Positions 1-6,807 of a DNA stretch of 36,185 nucleotides are shown piece by piece. The position numbers were made by a program, and so were the translations under genes. The stretch comes from CAYHMW01 sp964357925 (GTDB lineage Bacteria > Patescibacteriota > Microgenomatia > UBA8517). A model generated the notes under the pieces. That model was not told the origin of the DNA and did not search any database. It saw only the letters and a list, made by a program, of their open reading frames with translations. The DNA lies in NCBI GenBank assembly GCA_964357925.1, contig CAYHMW010000011.1, positions 1 to 36,185 on the forward strand, written 5' to 3'. Position 1 is the stretch's first letter. Each line of letters begins with the position of its first letter.

Positions 1-350
<350 letters not shown>

Positions 351-391
351 GAACCCTTCCTTTTAGCATGTTAGGGAATAAGTAGCACATT

Positions 392-427
392 CCCGCCGCC
401 CACACAGAGTGGGGCATGGCGGGCAGG
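392..427. repeat. GC-rich palindromic repeat in the 23S-5S spacer (short form)
   Basis: A 36-base element starts CCCGCCGCCCAC and ends GGCGGGCAGG. Outer arms CCCGCC/GGCGGG and inner arms GCCCAC/GTGGGGC enclose a small ACAGA loop. It aligns along its length with the element at 10326-10361 and shares its last ten bases with the 42-base elements at 14531 and 33426. Lying between 23S and 5S it would be transcribed in the rRNA precursor, where it can fold as a hairpin. Confidence 0.75.
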
Positions 428-436
428 TTTAGTGTA

Positions 437-560
437 GTGTCCTGGTGGCTAGAGCGGTGTGGAACCACTCGATCCATTCCGAACTCGGATGTGAAACGCA
501 CCAGCGCGGACGATAGTGGCGGGGCAACTTGTCGCGAAAATACGTCGTCGCCAGGACACT
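437..560 (+). rRNA. 5S ribosomal RNA
   Basis: The sequence has 5S hallmarks: a terminal helix GTGTCCTGG / CCAGGACAC closing the gene, loop A/helix II region GGTGGCTAGAGCGGTG, the loop C region AACCACTCGATCCATTCCGAACTCGG, and a helix IV/V arm ending before CGTCGTCGCCAGG. From the closing pairs the mature RNA is about 124 nt. The closing helix extends outward to 431-445 paired with 551-565 (14 of 15 positions), longer than the usual helix I, so precursor ends are probably trimmed. No separate promoter is evident, so it is most likely cotranscribed with 23S. Confidence 0.93.
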
Positions 561-607
561 GCACTAAATTAAAATTTTTTATTCTGAAAAAGTTTGTTAT
601 TGTTTGG

Positions 608-636
608 TTGATTAAGTCCGAGAAGTTGGTTATAAT
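608..636 (+). promoter_or_regulatory. Promoter for the S1-domain protein gene
   Basis: TTGATT (608-613), 17-base spacer, consensus TATAAT (631-636). A start near 643 leaves a leader of about 35 bases containing the GGAGG ribosome-binding site at 664-668. Confidence 0.75.
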
Positions 637-677
637 TGCCGTCATACAAAATTAAACAGAAATGGAGGCAAATACTT

Positions 678-1814
678 TTGGCTACAAAACAAACAACTAC
701 AAAGGCTAATTCTTCAGCGCCTAAAAAGGGTGAGATTCAGAGTATGGAGGAGCTTCTTGCTAAACACGGGTCGCAGGTCCGTGGATTTACGAAACTGGAA
801 CGGGTGGATGCTACTTTTCGCGAGATAATTGGCAAGCAAGCCATTTTTGATATTGGTGGGAAAAGTGAGGGCGTTATTCGTGACGATGCTTTTTCTGAAG
901 CCCGTGACTTTTTGAAGTCCTTAAAACCTGGAGATATTGTCCGTGCCTTAGTTTTGGATCCTGAAAACAGGGACGGCAATGTTGTGCTTTCTGTCCGACA
1001 TGCTGTGCGTGAGAGATTTTGGGGAGCTTTGGAGGACGCTTATGAGAATGGTACAGCTGTCACTGTTACTGGTAAGAGTGTGAGTGATAAAGGTGTTATG
1101 GTCCTCGTGGATGCCGTGACTGCATTTATTCCAAGGTCTCAGCTTGGAGAGCGTGCTTTGAAAAATCCCGACAAGCTGGTTGAAAAGAGCTTTAAAGTTA
1201 AGATTTTGGATCTTGATCGTGAGAAAAATAGAATTGTTCTCTCGGAGAAGGCAGTGAGCGAGGCAGAGAGCATAGCTGCTTCGAAGAAAGCAATGAAGGA
1301 GGTAAAAGAGGGAGATATGTACAGGGGTGTCATTACCACAATTGTGCCATTTGGCGCCTTTGTGGAAATTGCCGTTCCTGTTGGGGAATCTGGAAAAACT
1401 GTGCCTGTTGAAGGACTTGTACATGTTTCGGAGATTTCTTGGGCAAAGGTTCATCATCCATCTGAGATGCTTGTTGAAGGTGATCAAGTCAAAGTAGTGG
1501 TTTTGGGATCTGATGAAAATAAATTGGCATTCTCTATGAGACGAGCGCAGGAGGATCCTTGGAGTAAAGTTGTTGATGATTTTGAAGTTGACGATCGAGT
1601 TGTTGGCAAGATTGTGAGAACTTCGGATTTCGGGGTGTTTGTTGAGCTTAAGCCTGGAGTTGAGGGCCTAATTCATATTACAAAGATTCCACCTGGAACA
1701 AGCTTTGCAAAAGGTGATTCCGTTAATTGCTATATTGAGGATATTAACATTGACGAGCGTAGGATTGGGCTTGGGATAGCGGTTACGACTTCAAAGCCGA
1801 TAGGATACAAGTAA
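678..1814 (+). CDS. rpsA: 30S ribosomal protein S1-like RNA-binding protein
   Basis: About 378 residues with four tandem S1 (OB-fold) RNA-binding domains, roughly residues 30-115, 120-195, 205-300 and 310-375. Domains 3 and 4 are the most canonical (GVITTIVPFGAFVEI...GLVHVSEIS and GKIVRTSDFGVFVEL...GLIHITKI). Ribosomal S1 helps recruit mRNA to the small subunit; four domains is within the range for compact or Gram-positive-type S1 proteins (six in E. coli). I chose the TTG start at 678 because a perfect GGAGG (664-668) sits nine bases upstream and downstream of a good promoter; the frame stays open further upstream, but that part overlaps the promoter. The first ~20 residues are a low-complexity Thr/Lys tail. 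Next to rRNA genes, which fits a translation role. Confidence 0.88.
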   Translation: MATKQTTTKANSSAPKKGEIQSMEELLAKHGSQVRGFTKLERVDATFREIIGKQAIFDIGGKSEGVIRDDAFSEARDFLKSLKPGDIVRALVLDPENRDGNVVLSVRHAVRERFWGALEDAYENGTAVTVTGKSVSDKGVMVLVDAVTAFIPRSQLGERALKNPDKLVEKSFKVKILDLDREKNRIVLSEKAVSEAESIAASKKAMKEVKEGDMYRGVITTIVPFGAFVEIAVPVGESGKTVPVEGLVHVSEISWAKVHHPSEMLVEGDQVKVVVLGSDENKLAFSMRRAQEDPWSKVVDDFEVDDRVVGKIVRTSDFGVFVELKPGVEGLIHITKIPPGTSFAKGDSVNCYIEDINIDERRIGLGIAVTTSKPIGYK

Positions 1815-1822
1815 TACTTCAT

Positions 1823-1851
1823 TTGACAAATTGATCCTATAGTGGTATAGT
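1823..1851 (+). promoter_or_regulatory. Promoter for the small Cys-rich protein gene
   Basis: Perfect TTGACA (1823-1828), 17-base spacer, TATAGT (1846-1851). Just upstream, overlapping the stop of the previous gene, is GTAATACTT (1811-1819), the same 9-mer that recurs in the toxin-antitoxin operator at 2263-2307. Confidence 0.75.
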
Positions 1852-1904
1852 GCCCGTTCTGTTTGCTGGCCAATAAAGACTGGCATAGTGAGTGGAGAAT
1901 CGCC

Positions 1905-2210
1905 TTGAAAAATCCAGACAAGTTTTGCGAGAAGTGTGGTGGGGATATCTGTTTCTGCAATGTTATTGCAGATGACGGAATGATTTACCCCCGTACCACG
2001 CTCAGAGAAGTGTTGGATGACCTCCGACGCTTTGACGGTATTTTGCAATGCGACGAGGTGGTTAGTTATATCCTGGATGATTTTGACCCTGACCCTGAAG
2101 AGATCATCCAATCTTGTAGAACCCGCGCGGAAGCCCTTGGGCTTCTAAACATCCGATATTCTGGAGACGTTCCAGATGCTGTGATGCGTATTTTGTTTGG
2201 GGATGTATAG
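1905..2210 (+). CDS. Small Cys-rich protein of unknown function
   Basis: About 101 residues, not recognised. Near the N-terminus is a cysteine cluster, FCEKCGGDICFCN (C-x2-C-x4-C-x-C), which looks like a metal- probably zinc-binding knuckle. The remainder is acidic and mostly helical, with an Asp/Glu-rich stretch (DDFDPDPEE) in the middle. No ATG start is available. TTG at 1905 has GGAG seven bases upstream (1894-1897) and is preferred; another TTG in frame at 1863 would give a 115-residue protein starting almost at the predicted transcription start. It has its own promoter and is closed by a clear terminator, so it is a monocistronic unit between the S1 gene and the toxin-antitoxin pair. Function unknown; a small nucleic-acid-binding or regulatory protein is only a guess. 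Confidence 0.7.
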   Translation: MKNPDKFCEKCGGDICFCNVIADDGMIYPRTTLREVLDDLRRFDGILQCDEVVSYILDDFDPDPEEIIQSCRTRAEALGLLNIRYSGDVPDAVMRILFGDV

Positions 2211-2224
2211 ACAGATTTTTGTGA

Positions 2225-2250
2225 ACCTCGGTGATTTGCCGGGGTTTTTT
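2225..2250 (+). terminator. Rho-independent terminator
   Basis: Stem ACCTCGG / CCGGGGT (7 bp with one G-T pair), loop TGATTTG, followed by a run of six T. It sits 14 bases after the stop of the Cys-rich protein gene. Confidence 0.85.
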
Positions 2251-2262
2251 CGTGGCTCGAAA

Positions 2263-2307
2263 AGTAATACTTATTGACTGGGTAATACTTTTTCAGGTAG
2301 TATTACT
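2263..2307 (+). promoter_or_regulatory. Promoter with three operator half-sites for the toxin-antitoxin operon
   Basis: TTGACT (2274-2279), 18-base spacer, TAGTAT (2298-2303). AGTAATACT (2263-2271) and AGTATTACT (2299-2307) form a perfect 9-bp inverted repeat around the promoter, and a third copy GTAATACTT (2282-2290) lies between -35 and -10. The -10 and one half-site overlap, as expected of autorepression by the AbrB-type antitoxin encoded immediately downstream. The -10 ends six bases before the ATG, so the transcript is probably leaderless. Confidence 0.75.
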
Positions 2308-2309
2308 TC

Positions 2310-2552
2310 ATGTACATACAGACTGTAACTCAGAAGGGGCAGGTTACTATTCCTAAGAAATTGAGGGATGCTTTTAAGATTAAGACTCGTGGGAAAGTGC
2401 GGGTTGAGTACGCGCGGGGTTATATTAAACTTTATCCTGACAATGTTCCTGATATATTGGATTTGGCAGGTAAGCTCGTTCCTCGTGTGAATAAGGGTGT
2501 CGATCCGGTAAAAGCTAGGGAGTATATGGAAACTCACTATAGGCGTGCATGA
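2310..2552 (+). CDS. AbrB/MazE-family antitoxin
   Basis: 80 residues. The N-terminal half is a SpoVT/AbrB swapped-hairpin DNA-binding domain: TVTQKGQVTIPKKLRDAF is the classic signature, followed by the second hairpin RGKVRVEYARGYIKLYP. The C-terminal part (residues ~50-80, DILDLAGKLVPRV... and a basic tail) is where such antitoxins grip their toxin. It should neutralise the PIN toxin encoded next and repress its own promoter through the three half-sites upstream. Its stop overlaps the toxin start by ATGA, indicating translational coupling. Confidence 0.88.
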   Translation: MYIQTVTQKGQVTIPKKLRDAFKIKTRGKVRVEYARGYIKLYPDNVPDILDLAGKLVPRVNKGVDPVKAREYMETHYRRA

Positions 2553-2968
2553 TTTATTTTGTCGACACCAATATTTTTATGCGGTTTTTTATTGGTGATT
2601 CTCCAAAAAAGCAGAGTGAGTGCTTAGACTTTATTGACAAAATAGACAAGGCTCAAGTTGTGGCATTTACATCTCAATTGGTCTTGGCTGAGGTCGCTTG
2701 GACGCTAAAAACATTCTACAAGCTGCCAAAACTACAGATTGTAGATGCAATTAAATCAATTTTAAGGCTGGAAATGAAATTGGTGGACGGATATAAACCC
2801 ATTACTACAATAATGCTTTATGAAAAGAATAGGGCAAAATATATAGATTGCGCTATTGCTTCAATTCCTCAAATATATGAGAAGAAGTGGACTGTTGTGT
2901 CTTATGACCGCGACTTTGATAAGCTGGGAATTTTGAGGATTGAACCTGGTAATATAGTGCATGGGTAA
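2549..2968 (+). CDS. PIN-domain toxin ribonuclease (VapC-like)
   Basis: 139 residues, full PIN-domain length. Acidic metal-binding residues are all present: D6 in FVDTNIF, E48 in LVLAEVAWTL, D100 in KYIDCAIA, and D120/D122 in SYDRDFD. PIN toxins cleave RNA, often tRNA or rRNA, when freed from antitoxin. It is coupled by ATGA overlap to the AbrB-type antitoxin and its last eight bases overlap the radA start, so radA is read from the same transcript or an internal promoter. An AbrB antitoxin with a PIN toxin is a well-known VapBC arrangement. Target unknown. Confidence 0.87.
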   Translation: MIYFVDTNIFMRFFIGDSPKKQSECLDFIDKIDKAQVVAFTSQLVLAEVAWTLKTFYKLPKLQIVDAIKSILRLEMKLVDGYKPITTIMLYEKNRAKYIDCAIASIPQIYEKKWTVVSYDRDFDKLGILRIEPGNIVHG

Positions 2969-4295
2969 GAGTGCTTCTGTTTATATCTGTCAACAATGTG
3001 GTTATGAATCTTCTAAATGGCTTGGGAAGTGTCCGAATTGTGGAGAGTGGAACTCTTTAGTTGAAACTAGTGTTTCCAGTTCCAATTTTTCCGCCAAAGG
3101 CGGACTATCGCAATTTTCAAAAAAGAATGCGGTTATGCCAATAAAGCTATCTTCGATTAAGCTTTCGGATAACAAGAGAAAGTCGACCGGTATACCTGAG
3201 TTTGACCGTGTCCTTGGGGGCGGTTTGGTGCCTGGGCAAGTGGTTCTACTTGCCGGGGAGCCAGGAGTGGGAAAATCAACACTCTTACTGCAAATGGCGG
3301 GCAAACTTCAAGACGTTATTTATGTAGCTGGGGAGGAGTCGCCGGGACAAATCCAGATCCGTGCCAAGAGACTTGGAATTTCTGGTGATCGAATACTTGT
3401 GCTTCCTGAAACAAATGTTGAAACAATTATAAATAGCGTTCAGGCCTTACTTAGTAACAAAAGCAAGGTGAGTGCGATTGTTATAGATAGCATTCAGACG
3501 ATGAATACATCGGATCTTCGGGGAATGAGTGGATCAATTGGGCAGGTTAGGGAGGTTGCTTCCAGGCTTACCGGCTTTGCAAAACAAAACGGCATACCAG
3601 TAATAATTGTTGGGCATGTTACAAAACAAGGCGGGGTGGCTGGGCCGTCGACATTAATGCACATAGTTGATACTGTTGCTTGGTTTGAGGGAGATCGGGA
3701 TTTAACAACACGGATTCTACGGTGTGTAAAGAATCGTTTTGGAACTACGGATGAGGTCGGAGTATTTAGCATGGCACAGGCGGGACTCGTATCGACCGAT
3801 GAGGCACAATCGCTTTTTATAAGTGAAAATCGGGCGAAGGATGTGGCTGGATCGGCACTTACTGTTGTAATGGAGGGAACTCGGGCGATAGTTGTGGAGG
3901 TGCAGGCCTTGACTACAAAGACAAAGCTTCCTTATGCTAAGCGAGTCGGGCAGGGAATTGATTCAAAACGACTTGAGCTTCTATTGGCGATTCTTACAAG
4001 CCGGTGCCATTTACCAACCTGGGAATATGATGTTTACGTGAATATTGTTGGGGGAATGAAGCTTCGGGATACGGCAGCGGACTTGGCGGTTGCCATGGCG
4101 ATTGCTTCTTCGATCAGGGATAAAAGTTTACCACTTAATTTGGTTGTTTTTGGAGAAGTTGGACTTATGGGAGAAGTGCGAGGTGCGAGCGCACTCGAAT
4201 CGAGAATTAAGCAAGCTAAACGATTGGGATATTCTACATTTGCTTCAGGTAAGGAGTTTGCTAATCTTCGAATGGCGATTGGGAAATATTTATAA
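2961..4295 (+). CDS. radA: DNA repair protein RadA (Sms)
   Basis: 444 residues, the normal length. Order of domains: C4 zinc finger (C10, C13, C24, C27, in CQQCGYESSKWLGKCPNCGEW); RecA-like ATPase with Walker A GEPGVGKST (98-106) and Walker B region VSAIVIDSIQTM; the RadA-specific KNRFGTTDEVGVF motif (~residues 255-267); and a Lon-like C-terminal domain. RadA is a DnaB-type helicase that drives branch migration during recombinational repair. The start overlaps the PIN toxin stop by eight bases, an unusual partner that ties radA expression to the toxin operon unless an internal promoter exists. Confidence 0.96.
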   Translation: MGKSASVYICQQCGYESSKWLGKCPNCGEWNSLVETSVSSSNFSAKGGLSQFSKKNAVMPIKLSSIKLSDNKRKSTGIPEFDRVLGGGLVPGQVVLLAGEPGVGKSTLLLQMAGKLQDVIYVAGEESPGQIQIRAKRLGISGDRILVLPETNVETIINSVQALLSNKSKVSAIVIDSIQTMNTSDLRGMSGSIGQVREVASRLTGFAKQNGIPVIIVGHVTKQGGVAGPSTLMHIVDTVAWFEGDRDLTTRILRCVKNRFGTTDEVGVFSMAQAGLVSTDEAQSLFISENRAKDVAGSALTVVMEGTRAIVVEVQALTTKTKLPYAKRVGQGIDSKRLELLLAILTSRCHLPTWEYDVYVNIVGGMKLRDTAADLAVAMAIASSIRDKSLPLNLVVFGEVGLMGEVRGASALESRIKQAKRLGYSTFASGKEFANLRMAIGKYL

Positions 4296-4404
4296 TTATC
4301 CACAAGATTTTACTGTACCAAACATAAAGCGAATGTTTAGTATGGATTTAGGTTATTAAAACTATGGGTGATGTGGGTAAGCATTGTGGTATTTGTTATA
4401 GGTT

Positions 4405-4434
4405 TTGACAAACGGAAACGGAGGGTGCTATATT
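4405..4434 (+). promoter_or_regulatory. Strong promoter for a non-coding transcript
   Basis: Perfect TTGACA (4405-4410), 18-base spacer, TATATT (4429-4434). The predicted start is near 4441. No long open frame follows for about 500 bases, so it drives either a structured RNA or a long leader. Confidence 0.7.
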
Positions 4435-4440
4435 ACTTTT

Positions 4441-4681
4441 GTACACAAAAAAAGAGCCTTGCCAGCGCTATGTTATCCAGAGAACTGGATTCCTTTCGAC
4501 AAGCAACGCCCTTTTAAGTAAGAATCTGATTTATCTAAGACAGGCTAACGAAAACAAAAAGATAAATCATTTGTAAGACTAGTGTTTTTTTATACTTTTT
4601 GTCAAGATCGGCCTTTCAAAGGGACGGGTGGTGTTCGTAGGGCAGGCGACACTACCCGTACCTTTGGAGGCTGATTTTTTT
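4441..4681 (+). ncRNA. Candidate structured RNA (class not recognised)
   Basis: This gene-free stretch follows a strong promoter and ends in a terminator-like hairpin. Visible structure: hairpin ATCCAG-AGAA-CTGGAT (4475-4490); a 10-bp stem TGATTTATCT (4527-4536) with AGATAAATCA (4560-4569) around a 23-base loop; an intermediate T run at 4585-4591 that could end a shorter form; then the ~26-bp terminal stem at 4608-4674. I compared it by eye with tmRNA, RNase P RNA, SRP RNA and 6S RNA and did not find their conserved signatures. A 15-codon open frame (ATG at 4470, TAA at 4515-4517) could be a leader peptide but has no ribosome-binding site. It may be a housekeeping RNA too diverged to recognise by eye, or a new one. 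Confidence 0.45.
4608..4681 (+). terminator. Exceptionally long terminator-like hairpin
   Basis: Arms 4608-4634 and 4649-4674 pair over about 26 positions, with one mismatch, one bulge and a few G-T pairs, around a 14-base loop that contains GTAGGGCAGGCG. Seven T (4675-4681) follow immediately. The core arms CAAAGG and ACGGGT pair perfectly with ACCCGT and CCTTTG. Ordinary terminators have 6-12 bp stems. Confidence 0.65.
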
Positions 4682-4856
4682 GAGTTAAATTTGACAATGT
4701 TATATGCTCATTTAACTCGAGTTTGCAACTCTCGTAAATGTTTATATACCTCAAAAAATCTTTAAAAAATGCAAACCTGAGTTTTTCGGTATAGGGAAAA
4801 ATCTTGTTTGATTATCTGGAAGATTTTTTCATATATCCGTGTGTTATTGATTGTGA
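4682..4856. other. AT-rich intergenic segment with inverted repeats
   Basis: No gene is visible. GAGTTAAA (4682-4689) and TTTAACTC (4711-4718) form a perfect 8-bp inverted repeat spanning a TTGACA. GAGTT-TGC-AACTC follows directly (4718-4731 region). The rest is AT-rich with no open frame worth calling. These may be regulator sites for the surface-protein gene downstream. Confidence 0.35.
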
Positions 4857-4886
4857 TTGACACGGCTATGGGATGTCAGTTACAAT
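4857..4886 (+). promoter_or_regulatory. Promoter for the first LPxTG surface-protein cassette
   Basis: Perfect TTGACA (4857-4862), 18-base spacer, TACAAT (4881-4886). It lies inside the upstream extension of the open frame that begins at 4808, which argues that translation really starts at the ATG at 4937. Confidence 0.65.
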
Positions 4887-4936
4887 ACGCCACACGTTTA
4901 TTATTCCTGATTGCTGTCCGTACCGAAGACTTTATT

Positions 4937-6070
4937 ATGAAAAAAACATTTACTAGCAACATTCTTTATGGGCTACTTACTGCCCTTTTTCTACTTGCGA
5001 TTGTTTTCCCAGTTTATTTTGCTTCAGCACTTCCTTTTGGTGCATCGGCCACAAATGAAGATCATAAAGTTACTATTTGCCACGTACCTCCTGGAAATCC
5101 TGAGAATGTCCATGCGATAGAAATTGATAAAAATGCGTGGGAGAGTGGTCACAATCCTCACAACGCTCACGATATGGATTATTTGGCAGATTCAAACGGA
5201 TCGTGTGCCAAACAGTCAGTACAAACACCAGATGTACCAGATATTGGTAACTGTCCATCTCCTTTGACTAGCGGTGATTGGTCACATCAAATAGGTGGTA
5301 CACATCATATTCCTGGACAAGAAGCTCCTATTGCAGGTCAGGACGAAGTTTATCGAAGGCTGGGTGGTAACTTTTTGCAGTGTCTGTGCCCTTCGAACAC
5401 TAACGAGATGGGTTACCAGACGCAGTGGTGGAGAATAGCTGGTCTTAATCTGTCTAGTGAGCAAATTGATAAGCTTTTACTTGACGGTTGGAGTAAGCAG
5501 GATGGACAAGCATGGAATTTGATTAGCGGGGCGTATTTGGCTAAGAATTCTAGATTTAGCTGTGTTACATCAACACCCATTCCTACTCCGAGTCCAACCG
5601 TTACACCTACACCCACATCTACTCCTGCGCCCACTGATTCATCTCGTGGTGGTATTCCACAGTGCGTAGCTTTAACTGCGACTGTAAAAAGTGGGACTGC
5701 TCCCTTGTCTGTGATGTTTACTGCTGAGGCGAATGATCCTAACGGAAAAATTGAAGAATATGAATTTAATTTTAACGATATAAGCGGAGGGCAGGGACAG
5801 TATGCTAAGCAAACTGGGCGTGATGTGACTCATACATTTTACAACTCGGGGAGTTTTGATGTTACTGCAAAGGCTCGGGACAATGATGGCAATTGGGAGG
5901 GTGGCGATGATTGTAAAGTAAGTATCAGTGTTAATGGCGCGCCAAATGTTTTGGGATCAAGCAATGTAACTCAATTACCGAAAACTGGATTTTTTGCTCC
6001 TGCCGTTCTTGCTTCTTTGCCTTTTATTTGGGTGGGAGTTAAAGTATATAGAAGGTTTAAGTTGGTTTAA
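4937..6070 (+). CDS. Exported PKD-domain surface protein with LPKTG sorting signal
   Basis: 377 residues. Residues 1-~38 are a Sec signal peptide (MKKTF start, long hydrophobic core, small residues before cleavage). A His/Cys-rich segment follows (HKVTICHVPPGNPENVHAIE), a motif seen in many bacterial secreted proteins, then a Cys-containing unique region, a Pro/Thr linker (TPTPSPTVTPTPTSTPAP), a PKD/Ig-like domain (about residues 235-340, with AEANDPNGKIEEYEFNFND and THTFYNSGSFDVTAKARDNDG), and a cell-wall sorting signal: LPKTG, a hydrophobic stretch and a basic tail RRFKLV. The sortase gene starts four bases after the stop, so this is very probably its dedicated substrate. The start was moved to 4937 because a promoter occupies the upstream part of the frame. 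Confidence 0.85.
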   Translation: MKKTFTSNILYGLLTALFLLAIVFPVYFASALPFGASATNEDHKVTICHVPPGNPENVHAIEIDKNAWESGHNPHNAHDMDYLADSNGSCAKQSVQTPDVPDIGNCPSPLTSGDWSHQIGGTHHIPGQEAPIAGQDEVYRRLGGNFLQCLCPSNTNEMGYQTQWWRIAGLNLSSEQIDKLLLDGWSKQDGQAWNLISGAYLAKNSRFSCVTSTPIPTPSPTVTPTPTSTPAPTDSSRGGIPQCVALTATVKSGTAPLSVMFTAEANDPNGKIEEYEFNFNDISGGQGQYAKQTGRDVTHTFYNSGSFDVTAKARDNDGNWEGGDDCKVSISVNGAPNVLGSSNVTQLPKTGFFAPAVLASLPFIWVGVKVYRRFKLV

Positions 6071-6074
6071 TCAA

Positions 6075-6806
6075 ATGTATCCAAAAGGGACGCTTTATGT
6101 CCATACTATGGAGAAAATACGCGGTGAAAAAGAACTTCATGCACCACTTCTGATTAAGATACTCTATAAAGTTATCCAGCTTGTTTCTGCAGGTATAACT
6201 GCGGGGATAATTCTTTTCTTTGGTATGTATTTCTACCCAATTTTGCATGCTGAAATTGCCTATCATTTGGGAACAAGTAATAGTATTGAGTATTTTGATG
6301 AGAATGTTGCAGTTTTGGCTTCCAGCACTGCGAATGTTCAGTCAATTGCCGAGGGGTATGGAGTTGACGCATCCTTTTCAATAGTTGTCCCAAAAATTGA
6401 TGCAACTTCTAAAATAATTGCTAATGTTGATGTGGCTTCCGAGGAATCTTATATGGATGCTTTAAATCATGGAGTTGCTCATGCCGCTGGCTCCTATTTC
6501 CCGGGGCAAGGCAAAAGCATATTTTTATTTTCGCATTCAACAAACTCACCACTTAATGTGTCCCGCTTGAATGCTGTCTTTTATCTACTCCGGAAACTTG
6601 AGACTCACGACCAGATACTTATCTTCTTTGCTGATAAATTGTACGAATATGAAGTTGAATCTAAACTAGTCGTTAAATCCTCCGATGTGTCTTGGTTGAC
6701 TGCCGACTTTGGATCTGAAAAATTGCTTCTTCAGACATGTGATCCGCCCGGAACATCGATAAATAGGATGATTATTGTGGCGAAGCTAAGTAGAGTAATC
6801 AATTAA
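6075..6806 (+). CDS. Sortase (cysteine transpeptidase)
   Basis: About 243 residues. An N-terminal basic segment and one membrane helix (~residues 35-55) are followed by a sortase beta-barrel. The catalytic residues are visible: H154 (FLFSHSTNSP), C222 (LLQTCDPPGT) and R231 (INRMIIVAK). Sortases cleave LPxTG between Thr and Gly and join the protein to the cell envelope. The gene follows the LPKTG protein by four bases, and the GT2 gene follows its stop by one base, so the three form an operon. The frame remains open upstream to 5994 inside the substrate gene; I prefer ATG 6075 because it avoids a long overlap, though ATG 6108 is also possible. Confidence 0.9.
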   Translation: MYPKGTLYVHTMEKIRGEKELHAPLLIKILYKVIQLVSAGITAGIILFFGMYFYPILHAEIAYHLGTSNSIEYFDENVAVLASSTANVQSIAEGYGVDASFSIVVPKIDATSKIIANVDVASEESYMDALNHGVAHAAGSYFPGQGKSIFLFSHSTNSPLNVSRLNAVFYLLRKLETHDQILIFFADKLYEYEVESKLVVKSSDVSWLTADFGSEKLLLQTCDPPGTSINRMIIVAKLSRVIN

Positions 6807-6807
6807 C

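Noticed and set aside
4441..4681. tmRNA, because of CTGGATTC and TTTCGAC in the 5' part
   Set aside because: There is no tRNA-like 3' end with a GGTTCGA T-arm and no tag reading frame, and the segment is too short for a normal tmRNA.
4808..4936. N-terminal extension of the LPKTG protein from 4808
   Set aside because: A full promoter lies inside it at 4857-4886, and the signal peptide begins naturally at ATG 4937.
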